Source of the DNA: Aerococcus sp. 1KP-2016 | GTDB lineage: Bacteria; Bacillota; Bacilli; Lactobacillales; Aerococcaceae | NCBI RefSeq assembly: GCF_002252085.1 | Contig: NZ_NEEY01000014.1 | Coordinates: 1 to 37,541, forward strand | DNA length: 37,541 nt | Direction of reading: 5' to 3' | Shown: piece by piece, positions 6,689 to 15,473 of the stretch | How positions within the stretch are numbered: position 1 is the first letter of the stretch | How the letters are laid out: every line of letters starts with the position of its first letter | Made by a program: the position numbers and the translations under genes | Notes under the pieces: model-generated | Seen by the model: only the letters and a program-made list of their open reading frames with translations | Databases searched by the model: none | Told to the model about the DNA's origin: nothing

Positions 6689-9154
6689 CTAAACAACTGC
6701 TGGCTTGAATCGTCTTAACCGTAAAGCATTGAGCAAGACCGATACGGAGCTGAAACTCATGGCGACTGCCGCAAACATTGGATTCATCAATGGTCCGCCA
6801 AAAATATGCAAGAGACCCATCGCAACTGGAATACCTACAAGGTTGTAAGCAAAAGCCCAGAACAAGTTTTGTTTAATGTTTCGTAGCGTTGCATGACTTA
6901 AATCAATCGCAGTCAATACAGCGGTTAAATCATTACGCATAAGGACAATATCAGCCGATTCAATCGCCACGTCTGTACCTGATCCAACTGCAATACCGAT
7001 ATCTGCTTGAGCTAATGCGGGTGCATCGTTAATGCCGTCTCCAACCATCGCTACCTTCTTGCCTGCCTCTTGTAGTTTTTTGACTTCCTCTGCTTTATCT
7101 TCAGGTAATACTTCACTTAATACACTGTCTATACCCACTTGCTTAGCAATCGCTTTGGCTGTACGTTTGTTATCTCCAGTAATCATGATTACTTCAACAC
7201 CGCGTCTTCTAAGTTCTTTAACAGCCTTCATACTATTTTCCTTGAGTGTGTCAGCTACTGCGATAATTCCAGCTAGTTCTCCATCAACAGAGAGATACAT
7301 CGGTGTTTTTCCTTCGTCTGCTAAACGATCGGATTCTTTTTCCATGCTTGATAAATCAATCTTTTGCTCTAGCATCAGTTTACGGTTTCCAATGTACATA
7401 TCTTTGCCCTCAATTTCAACTCGAATCCCGTGTCCAGGAATCGCTTCAAAATGATCTGGTTTAGCTAATGTCATGTTCTCTTCTTTTGATTTTTGTACGA
7501 TGGCTTCGCCTAATGGGTGTTCAGAACCTGTTTCACCGGAAGCTGCATAATATAAAAGATTTTCTTTAGTAATAAGAGGAGTTACCAAAATATCCGTCAC
7601 GATAGGTTTACCTTCTGTCAGTGTCCCTGTTTTATCAAATACAATCGTGTCTAAATTATGAGTGGTTTCTAACGCCTCACCACTTTTTATCAAGACACCA
7701 TGTTCTGCCCCTTTTCCGGTTCCAACCATAATACTTGTTGGAGTCGCCAAACCTAAGGCACATGGACAAGCAATGACAAGGGTTGTTATGATAACGGATA
7801 AAGTAAATATTCCAGATTGACCTGCAATTAACCAAGCAATCCCTGCTAAAACGGCTAATGCTATAACAATCGGTACGAAATATCTGGTAATGATATCGGC
7901 CATTCGAGCAATGGGTGCTTTAGACCCTTGAGCATCTTCTACTAATTTTATGATTTGAGATAGAGTTGTATCACTTCCCACTCGAGTCGCGCGGTAATCA
8001 ATGGAACCATTTTTATTGATACTAGCCCCAATAACCTCGTCTCCACTTTCCTTTTCCACGGGGATACTTTCTCCTGTCAGCATTGATTCATCGACTGAAG
8101 TGCGTCCCTCAACAACAACACCATCTACAGGCATACTTTCTCCCGGACGAACTCGAATAACATCTCCTAAAGCGACTTCGTCCACAGTAATCTCTTGTTC
8201 CACACCATTACGTATCACTCGAGCTGTTTTAGGAACCAAGTTGACTAATTTTTCAATCGCTGAGGACATTTGCCCCTTTGATCGCTCTTCTAAAAATAAC
8301 CCTAACGTATGAAGAGTTAAGATAACTCCAGTCACTTCATAGTAAAGTAAATCTGAAAAGTTCCCGTAACCTAAGCCAGCCCCGATCGTCGCTGCCAGAC
8401 TGTATACAAAAGCGGCCGCGGTACCAAGGGCAATCAGGGAATCCATATTTGGGTGACCTTTAAATAAGGTTTTGAATCCCTTCTGGAAATATTCCCAGCT
8501 TACTACCATTATCGGCAAAGTCAGAATAAGTTGTAAAAGAGAAAAATTAAATGCATTTATCATTGGGTCAACGATATTTGGTAGAGGCATACCGACCATA
8601 TGACCCATGGATATAATTAGTAAAGGGATTGTAAATATAATGGATATCCCAAAACGATTTGAAAGTTGCTTCATTCTTTTTTCTTTTTTCTCACGCTTCT
8701 CTGCTCGTGAATTATCTTGAGTCTCAGTTGTTTCTAATACGGCTGCATAACCAGTATTGGATACAGCACCAGTCACATCAGATACTGAAATTGCTGACGG
8801 GTTATAAGAAACTTGCATTTTTTCTGTCGCTAAATTGACTGAAGCTTTATCTACGCCCGACAACTTTCCGACAGCTTTTTCAATTGTCTGTGCACAGGAT
8901 GCACAGGTCATCCCTTCAATTGCAAAGGTTTGCGTCGTTCCTTCTTGGGCAATCAGTTCATACCCTGAATTATCCACTGCTTTTTGTAGATTTTCTACCG
9001 AAAAAGTTGCTTCATCGTACTCTATACTTAACTTCTCTGTTGCTAGGTTCACGGAAGCCTGTGTGACCCCACGTACTTTTTTTGCCGCTTTTTCTACTGT
9101 CTGCGCACAAGATGCACAGGTCATACCTTCTATGGCAAACGATTTATTCTCCAA
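6689..9154 (-). CDS. copA: Copper P-type ATPase CopA with two HMA domains
   Basis: An 821-aa P1B-1 ATPase that exports Cu(I). Two N-terminal HMA domains each bear GMTCASC (about 10-16 and 81-87). Then follow TGES (360-363), the ion-binding CPC (463-465), phosphorylation DKTGT (507-511), SEHPLGE (544-550) and the hinge GDGINDAP (705-712). AYN and MSFSSVS in the last two helices are the other copper-coordinating positions. The length and all motifs are intact. Translation appears to start at TTG 9154 (TTG GAG AAT AAA), with the site TAAGGAG that also contains the copY stop codon, so copY and copA are closely coupled (12-bp gap). It is the only intact copper pump in the operon if the copB frameshift is real. 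Confidence 0.96.
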   Translation of the reverse strand: MENKSFAIEGMTCASCAQTVEKAAKKVRGVTQASVNLATEKLSIEYDEATFSVENLQKAVDNSGYELIAQEGTTQTFAIEGMTCASCAQTIEKAVGKLSGVDKASVNLATEKMQVSYNPSAISVSDVTGAVSNTGYAAVLETTETQDNSRAEKREKKEKRMKQLSNRFGISIIFTIPLLIISMGHMVGMPLPNIVDPMINAFNFSLLQLILTLPIMVVSWEYFQKGFKTLFKGHPNMDSLIALGTAAAFVYSLAATIGAGLGYGNFSDLLYYEVTGVILTLHTLGLFLEERSKGQMSSAIEKLVNLVPKTARVIRNGVEQEITVDEVALGDVIRVRPGESMPVDGVVVEGRTSVDESMLTGESIPVEKESGDEVIGASINKNGSIDYRATRVGSDTTLSQIIKLVEDAQGSKAPIARMADIITRYFVPIVIALAVLAGIAWLIAGQSGIFTLSVIITTLVIACPCALGLATPTSIMVGTGKGAEHGVLIKSGEALETTHNLDTIVFDKTGTLTEGKPIVTDILVTPLITKENLLYYAASGETGSEHPLGEAIVQKSKEENMTLAKPDHFEAIPGHGIRVEIEGKDMYIGNRKLMLEQKIDLSSMEKESDRLADEGKTPMYLSVDGELAGIIAVADTLKENSMKAVKELRRRGVEVIMITGDNKRTAKAIAKQVGIDSVLSEVLPEDKAEEVKKLQEAGKKVAMVGDGINDAPALAQADIGIAVGSGTDVAIESADIVLMRNDLTAVLTAIDLSHATLRNIKQNLFWAFAYNLVGIPVAMGLLHIFGGPLMNPMFAAVAMSFSSVSVLLNALRLRRFKPAVV

Positions 9155-9166
9155 TTTTTTCGCTCC

Positions 9167-9622
9167 TTATTCTCCATGATGATGTAAATGGCAATCGCAT
9201 TGCCCTTCTGTACACTGACAATCCACTTCTTCTACTGCGAAAGCTTTTTTCATCTCTAATATTTCTTCTAGTCGCTGGATATCATCGAAGCTTAAGACAT
9301 GATCTTCAATGATACTCCCTACTACATTCCCGACATTCTTTCGACAAATACGGTTGAAAATATCGTCTGTATAATTTCCTACGGCTTCTTTCTCTTCAAT
9401 ATTGGCAGTATAAATAAATTTTCTACCTTCTTGCTCTGTATTTAGTACACCTTTTTCAACCAGTCGACCTAAAAGCGTTTTGATAGTGGCTTGTTTCCAG
9501 TCCATTTTTTCTTTCAATATGGAGATGACTTCTTTACTAGTCACTCGACCATTCGCCCAGACTACACGCATAACTTCCCATTCAGCATCTGTGATATGAG
9601 GGTTAACTACTATTGTACTCAT
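9167..9622 (-). CDS. copY: Copper-responsive repressor CopY
   Basis: A 151-aa BlaI/MecI/CopY-family winged-helix repressor. The DNA-binding domain (about 8-80) contains DAEWEVMRVVWANG and QATIKTLLGRLVEKG. The C-terminus has CQCTEGQCDC, the CxCx4CxC metal site of CopY, followed by a His tail HLHHHGE. With Zn bound it represses; Cu(I) delivered by CopZ displaces Zn and releases the operator. It is the first gene of the copYAZB operon and has cop boxes in its own promoter (9650-9692), so it is autoregulated. The start ATG 9622 has a GGAGGG-type site. The His-rich ending is an extra feature not needed for the known mechanism. Confidence 0.94.
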   Translation of the reverse strand: MSTIVVNPHITDAEWEVMRVVWANGRVTSKEVISILKEKMDWKQATIKTLLGRLVEKGVLNTEQEGRKFIYTANIEEKEAVGNYTDDIFNRICRKNVGNVVGSIIEDHVLSFDDIQRLEEILEMKKAFAVEEVDCQCTEGQCDCHLHHHGE

Positions 9623-9649
9623 TCTCTTTCTCTTTCCCTCCTTATTGTC

Positions 9650-9707
9650 TACATGCGTAAACGTAAATGTTTGAGATAAGTTTACTATTGTAAACTATTC
9701 TTGTCAA
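9650..9707 (-). promoter_or_regulatory. copYAZB promoter with two CopY boxes
   Basis: On the minus strand: -35 TTGACA (9707-9702), 17-bp spacer, -10 TAAACT (9684-9679). One cop box lies over the spacer/-10 edge (TACTATTGTA, 9683-9692, inside the GTTTAC-N4-GTAAAC palindrome 9680-9695). A second (TACATGCGTA, 9650-9659) lies downstream of the start, 33 bp centre to centre. Each departs from TACAnnTGTA at one fixed position. Two boxes before copY match the E. hirae arrangement. Confidence 0.8.
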
Positions 9708-9711
9708 GTCT

Positions 9712-9759
9712 TTTTTAAATAAATGTAACCAGCTTGTTTTTAAATAAATGTAACCAGCT
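9712..9759. repeat. Tandem 23-bp direct repeat upstream of the cop promoter
   Basis: TTTTTAAATAAATGTAACCAGCT-type unit at 9712-9734 and again at 9737-9759 (period 25 bp), directly upstream of the copY -35 box. It could be a regulator site or a duplication scar; I know no regulator with this sequence. The rest of the gap 9760-9940 is AT-rich with no gene. Confidence 0.7.
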
Positions 9760-9942
9760 ATTATTGCCTTTGTTTTCCTATCTTTACCTAATACTAATTA
9801 TAAGGTTACCATTGATTTACTTTTATTGATTTTAGAATTCCTTATTTTTAAAATTATATTTTCTAAATATGATGAACACTATTGAGCAATTTAATTGTTT
9901 ATCGTATTTAGGAAATCAAGAATTGAGAAAAAGCGGAAAAAT

Positions 9943-9992
9943 AGAAAAAAACCTATACACACGGCAGTTATCATAGACTTCTTGTGTATAGG
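9943..9992 (-). terminator. Terminator of the ydhK-DUF305 unit
   Basis: On the minus strand CCTATACACA (9992-9983), a 21-nt loop, TGTGTATAGG (9961-9952), then a T-run TTTTTTTCTATTTTT. This places the end of leftward transcription about 30 bp after the DUF305 gene. Confidence 0.8.
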
Positions 9993-10023
9993 GATCTTTT
10001 TACTTCATAAATTTATTAAATGT

Positions 10024-10482
10024 TTATTCTTCTCCGTTTTCTTCTATATCTTCAATTAATTGTTCCATCTCAGCAATTTCTTCTTCTTGTGCTTGTATAA
10101 TTTCTTCGCTTAATTGCTGTACTCGTGAATCTGTGAGATTGGCATTTTCACTAGTCATAATAGCGGTAGAGTGGTGTGGAATCATGGCTCTCATCCAAGC
10201 AGTATCGTCTACGCCAACTTGGTTTTGAATAAGCCCAAACGATCCCAGCACGAGTAAGACTGAAAGCCCCATTATAACGGTGTTTAATTTTTTATTGTCA
10301 TACATTTTCCACATAAAACCCATCATAATGATAGCCATGACTGCGCCCATCAAAATAACCATATAAACACGGGTTTGACTCAAGTAAATGTGCGCAAATT
10401 CATTGACATTCACAAACATTAGAAAGTACATAATGACTGTTGAAGTTAAAATCATGAGGGCAAATTTTAGGTATTTATTCAT
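10024..10482 (-). CDS. DUF305 membrane-anchored protein
   Basis: A 152-aa protein with three hydrophobic helices (about 7-25, 38-57, 68-86) and a C-terminal DUF305 segment, ferritin-like in predicted fold: WMRAMIPHHSTAIMTSENAN, then a Glu-rich helix (EEIIQAQEEEIAEMEQLIED). The MIPHH motif and Met/His content are typical of DUF305 proteins in copper clusters (CopM-like), which are thought to bind Cu outside the cytoplasmic membrane. It lies 70 bp downstream of the ydhK-like gene, before a good terminator, so the two are probably one CopY-controlled unit. The exact role is not established for this architecture. Confidence 0.85.
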   Translation of the reverse strand: MNKYLKFALMILTSTVIMYFLMFVNVNEFAHIYLSQTRVYMVILMGAVMAIIMMGFMWKMYDNKKLNTVIMGLSVLLVLGSFGLIQNQVGVDDTAWMRAMIPHHSTAIMTSENANLTDSRVQQLSEEIIQAQEEEIAEMEQLIEDIEENGEE

Positions 10483-10559
10483 AAGTATCCGTCCTTTTTT
10501 AGTATTTCTTAAACTTTAAGTTTGGTAGGTATTTTAATGTACCACTAGTGATTATTGAG

Positions 10560-11960
10560 CTAATTCTTCTTCAACAAACCATTTATGATTACGAACAACT
10601 GCTCCGCCATCTGTTGTTGGTAATCCACCATATAAACATTCGTAGTTACAGCGTCATCAATTATTGCAGTTGCTCCTTCCATACCTTCCATATGGTTGGC
10701 TTCTAATGTCACTTCTTCTCCAGGTTCAAATGCGCCTTTGGTTGACTCAGAAATGTCTTCGTGGATAACCCAGCGATGATTTTCCACTCGTTCTCCACCA
10801 TTGGTTGGATTGAAAGAAACTTCATAAACCGTCGTAGCAAATACGCCAGAAACAGTTGCTTCGGCACCTTCCATTCCAGGCATATGATCGCGCTGAAGAA
10901 TAACAGATTCTCCTACTTCGTACATCGGATTTTCAGCTTCTTCCAAGCCTTCTGTAATTTCTCCCGACTCATCATGCTTCATATCTCCCATATTATCCAT
11001 ATCTCCCATATTATCCATATCTCCCATATTATCCATATCTCCCATATTATCCATATCTCCCATATTATCCATATCTCTTGTTTTTTTGGACTCGCTAATT
11101 ATCTGGTTCTCATAGCTATCTTCTAATGATGGTTGATTTTCAAGTGTGTAGTTAGCAAATATTAAATCAGCGTTTTTAATATTAAATGCTTCAGTTAAAT
11201 CGTCTACTGAAAAATTAGTACTTTGAGAAATCGCCCAGAGAGTATCTCCCCAAACCACTTCGTAATTTTGAAGTTCTTCTAATGTATCGTATTGGGAAAC
11301 ATCTGCTTGTACTTCTTCTACTGTACGCGCTCTCCAAAATTGGCTTGAGTCTTGTACTTCTTCCCCTAATTCTTCTTCTACTAGCCATTTATGATTTTCA
11401 ACAGTATCGCCTGTTTCTGTATCCGTGTACGTGACCATATAAACAGTGGTGTCTTCTACCGAATCAATAGTTGCGGTCACCCCTTGCATACCGGGCATAT
11501 GGGTAGCTTCTAGAACGACTTCGTCACCTGCTTGGTAAGGCTCGTCTTGGGCATTTTCAACTTCCTCGTGTACAACCCATTTGTGATTGGCGACTTCCTC
11601 TCCTGTTTTGGTATCGTTATAGGTGATTTCATAGGCAATTGAATCAAAGGCGCCTACAACCTCACCTGTAGCTCCCATCATTCCTGGCATGTGATCGGTT
11701 TGAATCGTTACTTCGCTTCCTTCTGGATAAGTTGGATTTTCTGCTTCTGCCAATCCTTCTGGAATTTCCCCAGATTCATCATGTTCCATACCTTCGTGGC
11801 CTGTTTGAGATTTATCCGTTGTTTCGCTAGCCACCGTTTTCGAGCCAGTTTGAGCAGCATTATCTGCATCATCAAGTGTATTCGCGCCTACCTTATTCAC
11901 TAGTGGATAAGAACTTAATAATGCTACAGATAAAAGACTACTTATAATTGTTTTTTTCAT
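10560..11960 (-). CDS. Doubled YdhK (DUF1541) protein with LysM, frameshifted at its end
   Basis: The start is ATG 11960 (MKKTIISSLLSV, signal peptide, AAGGAGAG upstream); the longer frame to 12053 has no ribosome site. Layout: two DUF1541 domains (about 66-135 and 136-200), a LysM-like segment (WGDTLWAISQ, 237-246), five copies of DMDNMG (296-327), then two more DUF1541 domains (335-402, 403-466). Each domain has a HMPGM-type copper motif (89, 154, 359, 423). YdhK proteins usually have two DUF1541 domains, so this looks like a fused duplication. No lipobox Cys is present. After Tyr447 the frame shifts: as read it ends in QQQMAEQLFVIINGLLKKN, but adding one C (TACCAAC to TACCCAAC) restores TTDGGAVVRNHKWFVEEEL and a stop at 10552, the expected end of the fourth domain. 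It is probably exported and wall-bound through LysM to sequester copper. Confidence 0.8.
   Translation of the reverse strand: MKKTIISSLLSVALLSSYPLVNKVGANTLDDADNAAQTGSKTVASETTDKSQTGHEGMEHDESGEIPEGLAEAENPTYPEGSEVTIQTDHMPGMMGATGEVVGAFDSIAYEITYNDTKTGEEVANHKWVVHEEVENAQDEPYQAGDEVVLEATHMPGMQGVTATIDSVEDTTVYMVTYTDTETGDTVENHKWLVEEELGEEVQDSSQFWRARTVEEVQADVSQYDTLEELQNYEVVWGDTLWAISQSTNFSVDDLTEAFNIKNADLIFANYTLENQPSLEDSYENQIISESKKTRDMDNMGDMDNMGDMDNMGDMDNMGDMDNMGDMKHDESGEITEGLEEAENPMYEVGESVILQRDHMPGMEGAEATVSGVFATTVYEVSFNPTNGGERVENHRWVIHEDISESTKGAFEPGEEVTLEANHMEGMEGATAIIDDAVTTNVYMVDYQQQMAEQLFVIINGLLKKN
10981..11077. repeat. 18-bp coding microsatellite (DMDNMG codons)
   Basis: Five nearly identical 18-bp units (ATCTCCCATATTATCCAT type) inside the ydhK-like gene, encoding the six-residue DMDNMG repeat. 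Near identity at the DNA level implies recent slippage expansion, and copy number is likely to vary between strains. Confidence 0.9.
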
Positions 11961-11995
11961 ACGATTTCTCTCCTTTTGGTGATACCACCTTTGTC

Positions 11996-12053
11996 TACAA
12001 ATGTAGTTGAATGAACTTACATATAGTTTATAATTACCCCTTATCATTGTCAA
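11996..12053 (-). promoter_or_regulatory. CopY-regulated promoter of the ydhK-DUF305 unit
   Basis: On the minus strand: -35 TTGACA (12053-12048), 17-bp spacer, -10 TAAACT (12030-12025), then a perfect cop box TACATTTGTA (12005-11996) within the palindrome CTACATTTGTAG, just past the expected start site. Both the -35/-10 sequences and the spacing are the same as in the copY promoter. Confidence 0.85.
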
Positions 12054-12666
12054 ACACTTTGATTTTTATCAATTACAAATGAAGACTTATCGTTGTTTTT
12101 ATTATCTCATCAATATTTAAAAAGCGATTCCATAATAAACACGTAGATTAATTTAGAAACCAAAGACAACAAATTATCCCTTAGATCACCTATAAATCCC
12201 TTATTAATGCCCACTAATTTTAATTGTTTTTAAAGTGCTTCTTTTACAAGTTCAGTCAAGCCCATATCTTTCGTTAAGATTTATGTTGCAACCTATAGTT
12301 ATAAGAAATGAATATGGCAAAAAGTGATTAGGTAATGTTTATTAATCCATGATCATTAGTCTTGAGTTATGACTATGCTGGGTGTTTTTCTCTATAGGAA
12401 CTACTTTTCACTATTTCCTATATTTATGTATTTCATTTCCCTGTTGTACAAAAAAGATAAGAGCGGTTTAATCAGCTCTTATCTTTTTTACCATGTACGG
12501 AAAAATAAATACTATCTTTTATATACCAGGGCTAAATAACTTATCGACGGTCTTGTTTAAGATTTTCGCTAAAGCAAAAATCTAATTGCAAAGAGGAATC
12601 ATATTAATCTATTTCAGTTTCTCAAATAGTAAATCGAGATTTTCTTTTGTTTGTGTAGAAAGAGTC
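12054..12666. other. Gene-free gap left of the IS256 element
   Basis: About 610 bp of AT-rich DNA without a credible gene. The only clear structure is a bidirectional terminator at 12450-12489. It marks the edge of the copper island. Confidence 0.5.
12450..12489. terminator. Bidirectional hairpin terminator
   Basis: A perfect 15-bp stem, AAAAAAGATAAGAGC (12450-12464) with GCTCTTATCTTTTTT (12475-12489), 10-nt loop, T-run on either strand. No gene ends close to it, so the gene it served may have been lost. Confidence 0.8.
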
Positions 12667-13982
12667 AAGTCCATAATCCTGTGTAAAATACTATACAATG
12701 TTTTACCGGTCTCTCATTGATCAAACTTAATATATTTTCTTGTAGAACTGAGCCATTCGTCATGAAGGTCCATAAGGACAGCTCCAATTAATCGATTGGC
12801 AGACGTTCGGTTGGGAAAAATCCGAATAATCTTTTCTCTTCTGCGGACTTCCTGGTTCAGTCGTTCAAGAAGGTTGGTGCTTTTTAGCCGATTGTGACCA
12901 TTTCCGATAACCGTGTATTGAAAGGCATCTTCGAAGCCATTATCCAATGTTTCGCAAGCTTTTGTATATTTAGACTGGTCGATATATTCACCGACTAAGG
13001 CATTCTTAGCTGTTCGAGCGAGTTCAATATCCGTAAACTTAAAGATCGCTTTTACTGCTTCTCTAAACGGTTTTGAATTCTTTTTTGGAATGTAACTGAA
13101 GATGTTTCTTAAAAAATGGACCTGGCATCTCTGCCAACTTGCGTTGGTAAATGACTTACGAATTGCAGACACTAGGCCTTTATGGGCATCAGAAATGATG
13201 AGTTCTGTCCCCTGTAGACCGCGTTCTTTTAAGTATTCAAAGAAGATGGACCATGTGTCATCACTTTCTTCATTTTGGATCATGAAGCCAATGATTTCAC
13301 GATCACCACCTTCTGTTATCCCGATCGCAATATGGCAGCTTTTAGAAAGCACTCGATGGTCCTCACGGACTTTTATGTAGAGAACATCAGTCATCAGATA
13401 AGGATAACTCGTACCTGAGAGTGAACGGTTCTGCCATTCGTTGACCATCGGGTCTAACTGCTCAGTCAGGCTAGAAACAAAAGATTTCGATACCGATTTT
13501 CCACATAGCTCTTCAACAATCTTTGAAACTTTACGTGTCGAAACGCCTGAAACATACATCTCAAGCATTGAAGCGAGCAGTGCCTTTTCATTTCGCTGAT
13601 AACGCTCAAACACCGTCGGTGAAAATTCACCATCACGTGTTCTAGGCACTTTTAATTCGAGTGTGCCCACACGAGTCGTAAAGTCTCGCTCATAATAGCC
13701 ATTTCTTTGACTCTGACGACTTTCTGAACGTTCATAGTCATCGGCTTGAATATATTCTGTTCGTTGATTTTCCATCAATTGGTTGAAAACAGTGGTCAAA
13801 ATATTTTTAGAAACTTCATCTTTTACCGAATGTTCAATAATACTTTGAACCTCTTCGTTGTTCAGTGTAAAATGTACTTGGGTCATGTAACGTCCTCCTG
13901 GGTATGTTTTTGTGGTTAAAAACATTGTACCGCAAAAGGGCTGTTACATGGCCTTTTATCTTTTACACAATTATATGGACTT
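12667..13982 (-). mobile_element. IS256-family insertion sequence
   Basis: About 1.32 kb. The ends are imperfect inverted repeats: AAGTCCATAATCCTGTGTAA at 12667 onward and, on the other strand, AAGTCCATATAATTGTGTAA from 13982 inward (AAGTCCATA-n4-TGTGTAAAA in both). The single intact transposase gene fills the interior. The 8 bp on each side (AAAGAGTC and TATCGCTC) do not match, so no target duplication is evident; rearrangement after insertion is likely. Confidence 0.85.
12714..13886 (-). CDS. IS256-family transposase (DDE)
   Basis: A 390-aa Mutator/IS256 transposase, the usual length for the family. The start is ATG 13886 (MTQVHFTLNNEE) with AGGAGG 8 nt upstream; the longer frame has no ribosome site. 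Family features include the YERDFTTRVGTLELKVPR segment, YLMTDVLYIKVRED around the first catalytic Asp, ELIISDAHKGL with the second Asp, the CQVHFLRN motif, and the NLLERLNQEVRRR segment with the catalytic Glu. No stop or frameshift is seen, so it may be active. It sits between the copper island and the orphan polysaccharide genes, and could be how either arrived. Confidence 0.95.
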   Translation of the reverse strand: MTQVHFTLNNEEVQSIIEHSVKDEVSKNILTTVFNQLMENQRTEYIQADDYERSESRQSQRNGYYERDFTTRVGTLELKVPRTRDGEFSPTVFERYQRNEKALLASMLEMYVSGVSTRKVSKIVEELCGKSVSKSFVSSLTEQLDPMVNEWQNRSLSGTSYPYLMTDVLYIKVREDHRVLSKSCHIAIGITEGGDREIIGFMIQNEESDDTWSIFFEYLKERGLQGTELIISDAHKGLVSAIRKSFTNASWQRCQVHFLRNIFSYIPKKNSKPFREAVKAIFKFTDIELARTAKNALVGEYIDQSKYTKACETLDNGFEDAFQYTVIGNGHNRLKSTNLLERLNQEVRRREKIIRIFPNRTSANRLIGAVLMDLHDEWLSSTRKYIKFDQ

Positions 13983-14318
13983 TATCGCTCTATTCAAAAG
14001 TTATGATACGATTATTTTAGATAAACTATATCCGATAGTTTTTTTCTGGTGGGAGAGCTTGAAATACTATTTAGATAATTACCGTGTATGTGATATAATA
14101 AAGATTTAGACTAACTACTGTGTTTTTAGTTTTGATATATATTTATCTAGTTTATATATAGAGTTTTGGAAGGTATATTCTAGAAAAATTAGTAAAATTT
14201 CTATATATATATGGTTATTTTTTTGTTCTATTGTCGATAGTAGCGAGTAAAAATTTTCAACATATATAAATTTGGATAGTTAGTAATTTTGTACATTGAA
14301 AATTAATATTGAGAGAGG

Positions 14319-15446
14319 ATGAGGTTTTTGAATATCTGTATTTTTAATGAAAGTTTTGGCATGGGAGGACTTGAAAGGGTATCTAGTGTAATTGGCAAAG
14401 GATTAATTAATCATAACGTACTATATTACTCTATGTTTGATGATAAAAATTACTATGAAATAGATAATGAAATAATTACCTTGAATGCAAATATTAAAGT
14501 AAACAAGTACCTAAACCATAAAAATTATATAAGAAAGGTGCTGCAAGGAATTAGTGTAGATTTTTCACCTGCGTGGTACCACAGGGATAGAATAAAAAAA
14601 TTTATTAATTGGGTAGAAATAAATGAAATTGATGCTGTTATTGCGTCTGGCCCTTTTCTTATCGCTATGATTCCTTACTTAGAAAAGTATACCAATGCTC
14701 GATATATCGCATGGATACATAATAACTTTCAAACGTATATGAATAAGTATACAAAAGGATATAAAAAATATTTTATAAATGGTTTGAAAGAAGCAGATGA
14801 AGTTGTTGTTTTAACTAACGAAGATTTAAACAATTATCGTCAATTCAATGAAAATATAAATTTGATTTATAATCCATTGACAATTACAAATACTCAAAAA
14901 TCGACTTTATTAAATAAAAATATTTCCTTTACTGCGAGGATTGCCTACGAACATAAAGGAATCGACTATCTTATTCAAGTGGCAAAAAGACTTCCAAATG
15001 ATTGGACGATATCCGTTGCAGGACAAGGTAATGAAGAAGAAAAACTTAGAGAAGAAATTAGAGAAAATAACATTGAAGATAAATTGATTTTGCTAGGAGC
15101 ATTGAATGATAAAGGATTAAGAAAACATTATTTAAATTCTTCAATCTATTTAATGACGAGTAGATGGGAAGGGTTTGGACTAGTTCTTGTAGAAGCCATG
15201 GATTTTGGCTTACCAATTATAGCCTTTTCACAAACTGGATCAGATGAAGTGCTTGCAAATGGTAAATATGGAGTTTTGGTAGAGAATGGTAATGTGAGCG
15301 AGCTTACTAACCAATTAACCTTGCTAATAAATGATGTTGAAAAAAGGAAGCAATATCAAAAATTATCATTAGAAAGAGTTGAAGACTTCCAGTTAAAAAA
15401 TATCATTACTAAGTGGAATGAAGTGCTGTTAAAGATCGAGCGCTAA
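14319..15446 (+). CDS. GT4-family glycosyltransferase
   Basis: A 375-aa GT-B fold enzyme. The N-terminal nucleotide-free half starts MRFLNICIFNESFGMGGLER; the C-terminal half has the GT4 donor-binding signature: ISFTARIAYEHKGIDYL, VAGQGNEEEKL, and EGFGLVLVEAMDFGLPII (E-x7-E, about 288-305). It probably adds a sugar to a lipid-linked repeat unit of a surface polysaccharide in the cytoplasm. ATG 14319 aligns with the family start although GAGAGAGG abuts it; TTG 14328 is the alternative. It is markedly AT-rich compared with the cop and recG regions. It is followed 15-28 bp later by a Wzx-type flippase, but no other capsule genes are present, so this is an orphan fragment of a larger cluster. The sugar is unknown. 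Confidence 0.88.
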   Translation: MRFLNICIFNESFGMGGLERVSSVIGKGLINHNVLYYSMFDDKNYYEIDNEIITLNANIKVNKYLNHKNYIRKVLQGISVDFSPAWYHRDRIKKFINWVEINEIDAVIASGPFLIAMIPYLEKYTNARYIAWIHNNFQTYMNKYTKGYKKYFINGLKEADEVVVLTNEDLNNYRQFNENINLIYNPLTITNTQKSTLLNKNISFTARIAYEHKGIDYLIQVAKRLPNDWTISVAGQGNEEEKLREEIRENNIEDKLILLGALNDKGLRKHYLNSSIYLMTSRWEGFGLVLVEAMDFGLPIIAFSQTGSDEVLANGKYGVLVENGNVSELTNQLTLLINDVEKRKQYQKLSLERVEDFQLKNIITKWNEVLLKIER

Positions 15447-15473
15447 ATTATAATAAAGGAATTGGTGGGTAAT

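Noticed and set aside
10981..11077. CRISPR-like regular repeat
   Set aside because: The units are contiguous with no spacers and are in frame with a protein; it is a coding tandem repeat.
10761..11126. Plus-strand frame rich in HISHI repeats
   Set aside because: Antisense shadow of the 18-bp DMDNMG repeat in the ydhK-like gene.
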